From: Streptomyces sp. NBC_01276
GTDB taxonomy: Bacteria; Actinomycetota; Actinomycetes; Streptomycetales; Streptomycetaceae
Length of the DNA stretch: 64,000 nt
Direction of reading: 5' to 3'
NCBI RefSeq assembly: GCF_041435355.1
Contig: NZ_CP108442.1
Span: forward strand, 5,702,501-5,766,500
The notes under the pieces were generated by a model. It was not told where the DNA came from, ran no database searches, and saw nothing but the letters and a program-made list of their open reading frames with translations. Below are positions 35,863 to 44,077 of the stretch, in pieces. Positions within the stretch are counted from its first letter, which is position 1, and the number at the start of each line of letters is the position of its first letter. The translations under genes and the position numbers were made by a program.

Positions 35863-37680
35863 TCAGGCCCCTGTCTTGCCGAGGACTGTGGGCGCTTCGA
35901 GGTCCTTGTGGAGTTCGAGCTGGTTGCGCCGGTTGGGGATGAGGCCTTCGGGGCGCAGACGCATCAGGATGACGAGCGCGATGCCGAAGACGAGGAGCTG
36001 GTACTCGCCCAGGAACTGGAGCTTGTTGGGGATCATGAAGAGGAGGGCGCCGCCGACGAGGGGGCCGGAGATGGTGCCCATGCCGCCGAGGACGACCGCC
36101 GCGAGGAGGAAGGCGGAGTTCGGGGGGACGGCGTTGGCGAAGACGTACTGGTCCGGGGTGACGGTGTAGTTCACGTGGGCCTGTACGGCTCCGGCGAGGC
36201 CGGCGAGGGTGGCGCCGAGGGCGAAGGCGATGAGCTTGACGCGGAAGCCGTTGATGCCCATGGCTTCGGCGGCGGTCTCGTCTTCGCGGATGGCGACCCA
36301 GGCGCGGCCGATGCGGGATTCGGCGCTGCGGCGGAAGACCATGATCACGATGAGGGTGACCAGGAGCATCAGCAGGAAGTAGTTGGCGAAGCGGCCGACG
36401 GTGAATCCGAGGATGCTGTGGCTGGCGCCGAAGTCGAAGCCGAAGAGGTCGACGTTGGGGACGCCGGCGATGCCGTTGGGGCCGTTGGTGAGGTCCGGGC
36501 CGGAGACGCCGTCGAGGTTGTTCATGGAGATCCGGAAGATCTCTCCGAAGCCCAGGGTCACGATGGCGAGGTAGTCGCCGCGCAGGCGCAGGGTCGGGGC
36601 GCCGATGAGGACGCCGAAGACCATGGAGGCGACCGCACCGAGGAGGATCGCGGCCCAGAAGGGGAAGTGCACTCCGAAGGGGGAGTTGGGGGAGCCGGAG
36701 ACCAGGGCCGCGGTGTAGGCGCCGACGCCGAGGAAGGCGACGTAGCCGAGGTCGAGGAGGCCGGTGAGGCCGACGACGATGTTCAGGCCGAGGGCGACGG
36801 TGGCGAAGATGAGGATGTTGACGCCGAGGGTCGCGTACTGGTCGTCGGTCTGGGTGAGGGGGAAGGCGGCGGCCGCGACGAAGGCGCCGACGAGGGCGAC
36901 GTTGCGGTGCTTGGCGGTGAGTGCGGTGAAGCGGCCCACCAGGCCGGCCTTGTTGAGTGCGGTGAAGCCGAAGCCCGCGGCGATCAGGAAGCCGATGAAG
37001 AGTTCCTGGTACGGGGTGGTGACGCCGTAGGTGAAGACGCCGAGGCCGACGGCGAGGACCGCGGTGATGATGAGGATTTCGGCGTAGGCCGGGAGGGCGC
37101 GGGCCGCCTTGGGGGTGCCGCCGGCGTGGGCTGCCTTGGTGACGGCCCAGCTGTTGCCGATGTTGTGCTTGGTCTGCTCCCACCAGGTGTCTTCGGGGTC
37201 CGCGGGGTCGCCGGCGGGGCGCTCGAAGGGGAGGGAGCGGGCGCCGAGGTAGGCGGCGAGCGCGGTGACGAGGGCGACGAACGCGCCGGGTTCGAGGTTG
37301 ACCAGGCCGCCGAGGGTGTTGCTGATCGCCCAGGCGGTGTAGGCCATGGTGAGCAGGGTGCCGAGGGCGGAGAGCTTGATCGCGGCGTCGGCTCCGGCGG
37401 GGGTGAGCCAGCGGAGGCCCTTGACGCCGTAGGAGGAGAGGCCGAAGAGGGTGGTGAGGGCGCCGCCGACGAGGACGAGCCACTGGAGGCCGCCGGGGTA
37501 TCCGTAGACGGTGAGGTCACCGGGGAAGGCGGAGGTCCAGGTCCAGGCGAGGAAGCAGGAGATGACGGTGAGGGCACCGCCTGCGGTGGCGAGGGCGCGG
37601 GCCGTCTTCTCGGGGAGGGTGATTCCCCGGCGGCCGGTGGCGACCGGCTGCTGCGTGGTGTCCGTGGTGGTAGTCGTCAT
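35863..37680 (-). CDS. livM: Branched-chain amino-acid ABC permease LivM, extended
   Basis: A 605-residue membrane subunit. The permease core with LivM motifs (LNIVVGLTGLLDLGYVAFLGVGAYTAAL; GDYLAIVTLGFGEIFRI; AWVAIREDETAAEAMGIN; coupling region) spans about residues 280-580. The N-terminal 270 residues add several further helices (LTVISCFLAWTWTSAF; YLGARSLPFERP) absent from E. coli LivM, a common actinobacterial extension. ATG at 37680 used; an in-frame GTG at 37689 would overlap the livH stop by 4 bases but has its AGGG too close. Acts with LivH to form the pore. Confidence 0.93.
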   Translation of the reverse strand: MTTTTTDTTQQPVATGRRGITLPEKTARALATAGGALTVISCFLAWTWTSAFPGDLTVYGYPGGLQWLVLVGGALTTLFGLSSYGVKGLRWLTPAGADAAIKLSALGTLLTMAYTAWAISNTLGGLVNLEPGAFVALVTALAAYLGARSLPFERPAGDPADPEDTWWEQTKHNIGNSWAVTKAAHAGGTPKAARALPAYAEILIITAVLAVGLGVFTYGVTTPYQELFIGFLIAAGFGFTALNKAGLVGRFTALTAKHRNVALVGAFVAAAAFPLTQTDDQYATLGVNILIFATVALGLNIVVGLTGLLDLGYVAFLGVGAYTAALVSGSPNSPFGVHFPFWAAILLGAVASMVFGVLIGAPTLRLRGDYLAIVTLGFGEIFRISMNNLDGVSGPDLTNGPNGIAGVPNVDLFGFDFGASHSILGFTVGRFANYFLLMLLVTLIVIMVFRRSAESRIGRAWVAIREDETAAEAMGINGFRVKLIAFALGATLAGLAGAVQAHVNYTVTPDQYVFANAVPPNSAFLLAAVVLGGMGTISGPLVGGALLFMIPNKLQFLGEYQLLVFGIALVILMRLRPEGLIPNRRNQLELHKDLEAPTVLGKTGA

Positions 37681-37685
37681 GGTTC

Positions 37686-38615
37686 TCACGCCCTGTCGGC
37701 CACGCGCTCGCCCAGCAGACCCTGGGGTCGGAAGAGCAGCACGAGGATGAGGAGTACGAACGCCCAGGTGTTGCCCCAGGACTGGCCGCCGAGCTGGCTC
37801 ATGCCGGGGACGTCGGCGATGTAGGCGGTGGTGAGGGTCTCGGCGAGGCCGAGGACCAGGCCGCCGATCATGGCGCCGTAGATGTTCCCGATGCCGCCGA
37901 GGACGGCGGCGGTGAAGGCCTTGAGGCCGAGGATGAAGCCCATGCGGTAGTTGACTTCGCCGTACTTGAGGCCGTAGGCGACGGCTCCGACGGCGGCGAA
38001 GGTGGCGCCGAGGGCGAAGGCGACCGTGATGATGCGGTCGGTGTTGATGCCCATGAGCTTCGCGGTGTCGGGGTCCTGGGCGGTTGCCTGCATGCCGCGG
38101 CCGGTGCGGGTCTTCTTGACGAAGAAGCCGAGGAAGGCCATGGAGATGGGGGCGGCGATCAGGAGGAAGACGTCACCGGTCTGGATGGTGATGCTGCCGA
38201 TGTGGAAGGGGCCGCCGGGGATTTCGGGGAAGACGACGGAGGACTTCGCGTCGGGGTACCAGGCCCATACCGCCTGCTGGAGGACGATGGAGAGGCCGAT
38301 GGCGGTGATGAGCGGTGCGAGGCGGGGTGCGCTGCGGAGGGGGCGGTAGGCGAAGCGTTCCGCGCCGACGGCTATGAGGGTGGCGACGAGGATGGCGCCT
38401 ATGAGCATGAGGGGCAGGGCCACCCACATGGTGGTGCCACCGGGGAGCATCAGCCAGACCGTGAGGGCTCCGAACCCGCCGGTCATGAAGATCTCGCCGT
38501 GGGCGAAGTTGATGAGCTGGACAATGCCATAAACCATCGTGTAGCCGATGGCGACGAGCCCGTACATGGATCCCAGTAGCAGGCCGTTGACCAGCTGTTG
38601 CGGCAGTTCGTGCAC
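37686..38615 (-). CDS. livH: Branched-chain amino-acid ABC permease LivH
   Basis: A 309-residue integral membrane protein with about eight helices. N-terminal LVNGLLLGSMYGLVAIGYTM and VQLINFAHGEIFM are the classic LivH opening; GRGMQATAQDPDTAKLMGIN is the cytoplasmic loop that contacts the ATPase. GTG start with GGAGG at 7 bases. Located 118 bases after livK, with a GC hairpin in the gap, and just before livM. Confidence 0.95.
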   Translation of the reverse strand: MHELPQQLVNGLLLGSMYGLVAIGYTMVYGIVQLINFAHGEIFMTGGFGALTVWLMLPGGTTMWVALPLMLIGAILVATLIAVGAERFAYRPLRSAPRLAPLITAIGLSIVLQQAVWAWYPDAKSSVVFPEIPGGPFHIGSITIQTGDVFLLIAAPISMAFLGFFVKKTRTGRGMQATAQDPDTAKLMGINTDRIITVAFALGATFAAVGAVAYGLKYGEVNYRMGFILGLKAFTAAVLGGIGNIYGAMIGGLVLGLAETLTTAYIADVPGMSQLGGQSWGNTWAFVLLILVLLFRPQGLLGERVADRA

Positions 38616-38649
38616 CGCAGGTCCTCCGAGTCTTTCGACGGATGTGACA

Positions 38650-38683
38650 CCGCGCGGGGCGCAATGGTGCGCGCCCCGCGCGG
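38650..38683 (-). terminator. Intercistronic hairpin between livK and livH
   Basis: A perfect 13-bp stem (CCGCGCGGGGCGC / GCGCCCCGCGCGG) with an 8-base loop. Next to it three GCTAGC hexamers occur within 30 bases (38702-38724). It probably causes partial termination or protects upstream mRNA, so that the binding protein is made in excess of the membrane subunits. Confidence 0.6.
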
Positions 38684-38733
38684 CAAAGATGAGGGGTGAG
38701 GGGCTAGCGAGCTAGCGGGCTAGCCGTTGGAGG

Positions 38734-39963
38734 TCAGCCGCCGTAGGTGCCGGACTCGACGGACTTCCACTCGCCGCCGTCGACCTTGTAGACGGTGAGC
38801 TGCTTGTTGGTGGCGTCGCCGAACTCGTCGAAGGAGACCTTGCCGGTCACGCCCTCGAAGGAGACGCCCTGGACGGCTTCGAGGACCTTGGCGCGGGCGT
38901 CGGAGGGGAGCTTGCCGTTGTTGGCGTCGACGACCTTCTTGACGGCCTCGATGACGGCCCAGGCGGAGTCGTAGGAGTAGCCGCCGTAGGCAGCGAAGGG
39001 GTCCTTGTAGCCGGCCTTGGTGTAGTTGGCCACGAACTCCTTGGCGGAGGGCAGGCTCTCGACGGGGGCGCCGACGGAGGTGGAGAAGTCGCCGGTGGCG
39101 GCGTCGCCCGCGAGCTCGACGAACTTCTTGTCGTAGATGCCGTCGCCGCCGACGAGCGGGATGTTGGCGCCGGAGGCCTTGATCTGCTTGCTGAGCGGGC
39201 CGGCCGCGGGGTACTCGCCGCCGTAGTAGACGACGTCGGCGCCGGAGCTCTTGACCTGGGTCACGATCGCCGAGAAGTCCTTGGACTCGGGGTCGATGTG
39301 GCCTTCGCCGGCGACGGCGCCGCCGAGCTTGGTGAACTCACCCTTGAAGGTGCCGGCGAGGCCGGCGCCGTAGGTCTTCTTGTCATCGATGATGAAGACC
39401 TTCTTCTTGCCCGCCTTGTTGAAGAGGTACTGCGCCGCGAACGGGCCCTGGATGGCGTCCGTGGTGGCGGTGCGGAAGTAGCTCTTGTAGGTGCGGACCT
39501 TCTGGCCCTCGGCCCACTTGGGGCCCTGGGTCAGGGACGGGCTGGTGTTGGCCGGGGAGATCTGGGCCAGCTTGGCGTCGTCGAAGACCTTCTGCATGGA
39601 CTCGGAGACCGAGGAGTTCAGCGGGCCGACGACGCCGAGGACGTCCTTGTCGGCGGTGAGCTTGGTGGCGTTCTGCTGGCCGGAGGAGGCCTGCGCCTGG
39701 TCGTCGAGGGCCTGGATCTTGAAGGTGACGCCCTTGACGTACTTCTTCTCGTTGGCCTGCTTGGCGGCCAGGTCGGCGGAGTTCTTGATGCCGAGGCCGA
39801 GTGCGGAGAGGTCGCCCGTCAGGGGGGCGTCGACGCCGATGACGACCGTGGTGTTGCCACCGTCGCCGGCGGTGCTGCCGCTGTCGCGGGAGCCGCAGGC
39901 GGTGAGGGTGAGGGCGCCCGCGGCGAGAGCGGCGGTTACGGCGATGAGCTGACGATGACGCAC
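38734..39963 (-). CDS. livK: Branched-chain amino-acid binding lipoprotein LivK
   Basis: A 409-residue periplasmic-binding-protein type lipoprotein. The signal peptide ends in the lipobox LTAC (about residue 20), with Cys as the lipid anchor. The mature part has the Leu/Ile/Val-binding fold: IGVDAPLTGDLSALGLGIKN, a GVVGPLNSSVSESM ligand loop, and KVFIIDDKKTYGAG. GTG start with GGAAAGGA upstream. It is the first gene of the operon and captures the substrate outside the membrane. Confidence 0.94.
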   Translation of the reverse strand: MRHRQLIAVTAALAAGALTLTACGSRDSGSTAGDGGNTTVVIGVDAPLTGDLSALGLGIKNSADLAAKQANEKKYVKGVTFKIQALDDQAQASSGQQNATKLTADKDVLGVVGPLNSSVSESMQKVFDDAKLAQISPANTSPSLTQGPKWAEGQKVRTYKSYFRTATTDAIQGPFAAQYLFNKAGKKKVFIIDDKKTYGAGLAGTFKGEFTKLGGAVAGEGHIDPESKDFSAIVTQVKSSGADVVYYGGEYPAAGPLSKQIKASGANIPLVGGDGIYDKKFVELAGDAATGDFSTSVGAPVESLPSAKEFVANYTKAGYKDPFAAYGGYSYDSAWAVIEAVKKVVDANNGKLPSDARAKVLEAVQGVSFEGVTGKVSFDEFGDATNKQLTVYKVDGGEWKSVESGTYGG

Positions 39964-40263
39964 GATCAGTCCTTTCCAGGCGCCGCGTCCCCCGTGGGAC
40001 GCGTCGAGTCGAACGCGGGGAACCGAACTGAATCGAATCCGGCGGTCGCGGTAACTGGCGGTGACTCTAGGCGGCTCTTCGGGGGATATGGAGGGCTGAG
40101 GCCAATGATGTGACTCTCTTGTTATGCCACGGCGTAATACATAGCGGATCTGTGCGGGTGGAACGGGGGAATTCAGGCCGGTTCGTCGCGTCCGCATGCT
40201 GAGACGCGTGAGGACTGTGGAGTGGTTTTGGTCCTGTCATGCCAGGACCCTGGGGGGTTTTGG
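39964..40263. other. Promoter region of the liv operon, 300 bases
   Basis: No coding signal. It carries the livK ribosome site and presumably its promoter. Locally A/T-richer sequence (around 40110-40150) could hold it, but I cannot choose a -10/-35 pair. A hairpin GGTCCTG/CAGGACC at 40229-40248 probably ends the gene at 40264-40893. Confidence 0.4.
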
Positions 40264-40893
40264 TCATGACGGCGCAGGCGTGCCGTTGTCTCGACCTTCG
40301 GGACAGGCCCTGGTCAGCGCGACGGAAAGATCTCGCGCATATCGGTCACCGGGGATGTAACTGTGATCCTCTTTCTGGAATCCATTACTCAGGGTTACTT
40401 CCAAGAATGGGAGGCTGGAATTCCGTGCTACATGCACGCAGTCTTTCGCCTGAATCGTCAGGATCAGCTCGCGGACTTCTCCCGCCGCGACCGTGACCGG
40501 CAGCTGTGGCCGGATCATCACGCTCAGTGCCCCCGACGGCTGGCCGATCCGCTCCACCGTGACGGCCGGACCGGAGGAGGTCCGCACACGCACAGTGAAC
40601 GCGAACGCGGTTCCGGCCGGGGCCGGATCCAGTGGTTCCCCGTACGTCAGGGACAGCGCCTGGGAGGGGGGAGGTGGCGCCGCGGGCGGGGGTGCCTGCG
40701 GCCGGGTCGCGTACCAGCGGGCGGTGCCCGCGGCCAGAACGGCCGCGGCTCCCAGCGCCACCAGGACCCGCCGGTGGCGCCCCGCGGCCGTACGGGCGCG
40801 GTCGAGCCACCGGGGCGTACGGGGCCCCGGGCGCGGCCCCTCGCGGCCGCTCGTGCCCTCCCCGGGCTCCACGGGCCCGATGCCGCCGCTCAC
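40264..40893 (-). CDS. Membrane-anchored hypothetical protein
   Basis: A 209-residue protein. A Pro/Gly/Arg-rich cytoplasmic N-terminus (1-40) leads to one membrane helix (VLVALGAAAVLAAGTARWY, about 43-61), a proline-rich spacer (QAPPPAAPPPPSQ), and an extracellular domain of about 130 residues with strands such as FAFTVRVRTSSGPAVTVERI and a cysteine pair (KDCVHV and RACPEG) that probably bonds. GTG start. I do not recognise a family; the domain looks like a small beta sandwich. It follows no operon. Confidence 0.65.
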   Translation of the reverse strand: MSGGIGPVEPGEGTSGREGPRPGPRTPRWLDRARTAAGRHRRVLVALGAAAVLAAGTARWYATRPQAPPPAAPPPPSQALSLTYGEPLDPAPAGTAFAFTVRVRTSSGPAVTVERIGQPSGALSVMIRPQLPVTVAAGEVRELILTIQAKDCVHVARNSSLPFLEVTLSNGFQKEDHSYIPGDRYARDLSVALTRACPEGRDNGTPAPS

Positions 40894-41077
40894 CGCCGCG
40901 GCCCGCCGGTCGGGGTGTCGCGGGGGGCGCCGGCGCAGCCGGGGAGGGTGGCGGCCGGGAGGGCCGTCAGTGTGAGTGTTCGCGCGGTCGTGGTGCGCGG
41001 CGGCGCCGGTCCCGATCCCATGCGGGAACGCTAGACCGGCGCCGGTGGTGGCACAACTGCCCGTATCGGCCCTGTTG

Positions 41078-41536
41078 TTAAGAGTCCGTGTCGCGCAGCA
41101 GGCAGGTGAGGCGGGCGGTGCAGACGCGGCGGTCCTGTTCGTCGGTGATGACGATCTCGTAGGTGGCGGTGGAGCGGCCCCGGTGGACGGGGGTGGCCAC
41201 GCCGGTGACCAGGCCGGAGCGGGCGCCGCGGTGGTGGGTGCAGTTCAGGTCCACGCCGACGGCGACCTTCTTGATGCCGCCGTGCATCATCGCGCCGACG
41301 GAGCCGAGGGTCTCGGCCAGGACGGCGGAGGCGCCGCCGTGCAGGAGTCCGTAGGGCTGGGTGTTGCCCTCGACGGGCATCGTGGCGACGACCCGCTCGG
41401 CGGAGGCCTCCAGTATCCGGATGTCCATCCGGATCCCGAGGGCGCCCGCCGAGAACAGCGCGGGCAGGTCTATGCCCAGGGCGGTGTACTCGTCGAGGAC
41501 TTCCTGCGGGAACTTCACGGCGTGCTGCTCGCCCAT
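41078..41536 (-). CDS. PaaI-family hotdog thioesterase
   Basis: A 152-residue single hotdog-fold protein. The family signature QPYGLLHGGASAVLAETLGS (about residues 60-80) contains the active-site HGG and the catalytic Glu of the helix. Conserved NCTHHRGARSGLVTGVATPV and GRSTATYEIVITDEQDRRVC follow. It hydrolyses acyl-CoA esters, probably aromatic or menaquinone-type. ATG after GGAG. A palindrome (AACGATCGTT) sits 18 bases upstream of the start. The molybdopterin oxidoreductase gene on the same strand ends 54 bases upstream. Confidence 0.88.
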   Translation of the reverse strand: MGEQHAVKFPQEVLDEYTALGIDLPALFSAGALGIRMDIRILEASAERVVATMPVEGNTQPYGLLHGGASAVLAETLGSVGAMMHGGIKKVAVGVDLNCTHHRGARSGLVTGVATPVHRGRSTATYEIVITDEQDRRVCTARLTCLLRDTDS

Positions 41537-41551
41537 GGGTCTGCTCCGTTC

Positions 41552-41567
41552 GTCAACGATCGTTAAC
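41552..41567. promoter_or_regulatory. TetR-type palindrome upstream of the thioesterase
   Basis: GTCAACGATCGTTAAC is a 16-bp inverted repeat with one mismatched pair and a perfect 10-bp core, AACGATCGTT. A related sequence (TAACGATCACTA) occurs upstream of the SDR gene at 32044. Confidence 0.4.
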
Positions 41568-41589
41568 CGATGTGTGCGGTGCCGTTCTA

Positions 41590-43860
41590 TCAGGCCGGTT
41601 CGAAGCGCACGACGACGGACTTGCTGGCGGGTGTGTTGCTGGTGTCGGCGGTGGAGTCGAGGGGGACCAGGACGTTGGTCTCGGGGTAGTAGGCGGCGGC
41701 GCAGCCCCGGGCGGTGGGGTAGTGCACGACGCGGAAGCCGGGGGCGCGGCGTTCGACGCCGTCGTTCCATTCGCTGACGAGGTCGGTGTAGGAGCCGTCG
41801 GGCAGGTTCAGCTCGGCTGCGTCGTCGGGGTGGACCATGACGACGCGGCGGCCGCCGGTGATGCCGCGGTAGCGGTCGTCGAGGCCGTAGATGGTGGTGT
41901 TGTACTGGTCGTGGCTGCGCAGGGTCTGCAGGAGCAGGCGGCCGGCGGGGACGCGCGGGTACTCGACGGGGGCGGCGGTGAAGTTGGCCTTGCCGGTCTT
42001 GGTGGGGAAGCGGCGTTCGTCGCGGGGGGCGTGGGGCAGCCGGAAGCCGCCGGGGTGGGCGACGCGGGCGTTGAAGTCCTCGAAGCCGGGGATGACGCGG
42101 GCGATGCGGTCGCGGATGGCGGCGTAGTCGCGTTCGAACTCCTCCCAGGGGGTGGCGGAGGCGTCGCCGAGGACGGCGCGGGCCATGCGGGCCACGATGG
42201 CGGGTTCGGAGAGCAGCAGGGGGGAGGCGGGGGCGAGGTTGCCGCGGGAGGCGTGGACCATGCCCATGGAGTCCTCGACCGTGACGAACTGCTTGCCGGT
42301 GGCCTGGACGTCCTTGTCGGTGCGGCCGAGGGTGGGCAGGATCAGGGCGCGCCGGCCGGTGACCGCGTGGGAGCGGTTGAGTTTGGTGGAGACGTGCACG
42401 GTGAGGGAGGCGCGGCGGACCGCGGCCTCGGTGACGTCGGTGTCGGGGGTGGCGCCGACGAAGTTGCCGCCCATGGCGAAGAAGACCTTGGCCTCGCCGT
42501 CGCGCAGGGCCTGGATGGAGCGGACGACGTCGAAGCCGTGGGCGCGCGGCGAGGTGATGGCGAATTCGCGGTCGAGGGCGTCGAGGAAGGCGGGTGCGGG
42601 GCGCTCGAAGATCCCCATGGTGCGGTCGCCCTGGACGTTGGAGTGGCCGCGGACGGGGCAGACGCCGGCGCCGGGGCGGCCGATGTCGCCGCGGAGCAGG
42701 AGGAGGTTGACGACCTCGCGGATGGTGGCGACGGCGTGCTTGTGCTGGGTGAGGCCCATGGCCCAGCAGACGATGGTGCGCTTGGAGGCCAGGATCATGG
42801 CCAGGGCGCGTTCGATCTCGGGGCGGGTGAGGCCGGTGGCGGTGAGGGTCTCGTCCCAGTCGGCCTTGCGGGCGACGGCGGCGAGCTCCTCGTAGCCGTG
42901 GGTGTGCTCGGCGATGAAGGTCTCGTCGGTGGCGCCCTCGGTCTCGATGACGAGCTTGTTGAGGAGCCGGAAGAGGGCCTGGTCCCCGCCGATGCGGATC
43001 TGGAGGAAGAGGTCGGTCAGGGCGGTGCCCTTGAGCATGCCGAGGGGGTTCTGGGGGTTCTTGAAGCGTTCGGTGCCGGCCTCGGGCAGCGGGTTCACCG
43101 AGATGATCTTCGCGCCGGCGGTCTTGGCCTTCTCCAGGGCGGAGAGCATGCGGGGGTGGTTGGTGCCCGGGTTCTGCCCGGCGACGATGATCAGTTCGGC
43201 CTGGTGGAGGTCTTCGAGGGAGACGCTGCCCTTGCCGATGCCGATGGTCTCGTTCAGGGCGGAGCCGGAGGACTCGTGGCACATGTTCGAGCAGTCCGGC
43301 AGGTTGTTGGTGCCGAACTCGCGGGCGAAGAGCTGGAAGAGGAACGCCGCCTCGTTGCTGGTGCGGCCGGAGGTGTAGAAGACGGCCTCGTCGGGGGAGG
43401 ACAGGGCGCGCAGTTCCTCGGCGATGACCTCGAAGGCCCGCTCCCAGCTCACCGGCTCGTAGCGGTCGCCGCCTTCGGGGAGGTACATCGGTTCGGTGAT
43501 GCGGCCCTGCTGGCCCAGCCAGTACCCGGAGCGCGTCGCGAGGTCGGCGAGGGGGTGCTCGGCGAAGAACGCCGGGGTGACCCGGCGCAGCGTGGCCTCC
43601 TCGGCCACGGCCTTGGCGCCGTTCTCGCAGAACTCGGCGGTGTGCCGCTTGTCACCCTCGGGCCAGGCGCAGCCGGGGCAGTCGAAGCCGTCCTTCTGGT
43701 TGACCTTGAGGAGGGTGCGGGCGGTGCGGGCCAGGCCCATCTGCGCGTGCGCGATCTTGAGGGTGTGTCCGATCGCCGGGAGGCCGGCGGCCGCGTGCTG
43801 GGGCGGGGTGACCTGGGGTGCGTCCTGCACGGGGTCGCCTGTGGGCGGCTTGGTCGCCAT
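41590..43860 (-). CDS. FdhF/YdeP-type molybdopterin oxidoreductase
   Basis: A 756-residue molybdenum enzyme of the formate dehydrogenase/DMSO reductase superfamily. N-terminal FDCPGCAWPEG is the reduced cysteine motif of the YdeP group. Then GRITEPMYLPEGG, FYTSGRTSNEAAF, DCSNMCHESSGSALNET, VAGQNPGTNHPRMLS and VNPLPEAGTERF mark the cofactor-binding domains. A C-terminal molydop-binding domain (YNTTIYGLDDRYRGI; VLVPLDSTADTSN) completes it. No signal peptide, so cytoplasmic. ATG with AAGGAGAG upstream. Its electron partner is not encoded here; YdeP-type members are linked to acid or formate metabolism. Confidence 0.9.
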   Translation of the reverse strand: MATKPPTGDPVQDAPQVTPPQHAAAGLPAIGHTLKIAHAQMGLARTARTLLKVNQKDGFDCPGCAWPEGDKRHTAEFCENGAKAVAEEATLRRVTPAFFAEHPLADLATRSGYWLGQQGRITEPMYLPEGGDRYEPVSWERAFEVIAEELRALSSPDEAVFYTSGRTSNEAAFLFQLFAREFGTNNLPDCSNMCHESSGSALNETIGIGKGSVSLEDLHQAELIIVAGQNPGTNHPRMLSALEKAKTAGAKIISVNPLPEAGTERFKNPQNPLGMLKGTALTDLFLQIRIGGDQALFRLLNKLVIETEGATDETFIAEHTHGYEELAAVARKADWDETLTATGLTRPEIERALAMILASKRTIVCWAMGLTQHKHAVATIREVVNLLLLRGDIGRPGAGVCPVRGHSNVQGDRTMGIFERPAPAFLDALDREFAITSPRAHGFDVVRSIQALRDGEAKVFFAMGGNFVGATPDTDVTEAAVRRASLTVHVSTKLNRSHAVTGRRALILPTLGRTDKDVQATGKQFVTVEDSMGMVHASRGNLAPASPLLLSEPAIVARMARAVLGDASATPWEEFERDYAAIRDRIARVIPGFEDFNARVAHPGGFRLPHAPRDERRFPTKTGKANFTAAPVEYPRVPAGRLLLQTLRSHDQYNTTIYGLDDRYRGITGGRRVVMVHPDDAAELNLPDGSYTDLVSEWNDGVERRAPGFRVVHYPTARGCAAAYYPETNVLVPLDSTADTSNTPASKSVVVRFEPA

Positions 43861-44064
43861 CGCGCTCTCCTTCGAGCGTACGTACGGACGCGGCACGTGC
43901 TGCCGCGTCCGCCAGATCCTTGCACGGCCGAGGGGGGAGGGGGAGGGCGGTCCGTCGCCTCCGGAGCCGGAGCCGGGACCGGGGCGGCCGGGTGCCGGGG
44001 CGCGGTGCCGCCCGCCCGGGATGGCCGGCCGGTCGCCCGCGCCGGAATTGTCGGTGGGGAGCCC

Positions 44065-44070
44065 TAGGAT
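44065..44070 (+). promoter_or_regulatory. Probable -10 box of a leaderless polA transcript
   Basis: TAGGAT ends 7 bases before the GTG at 44078, so transcription probably begins at the start codon itself. No ribosome site is seen. Confidence 0.5.
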
Positions 44071-44077
44071 CGGGGGC

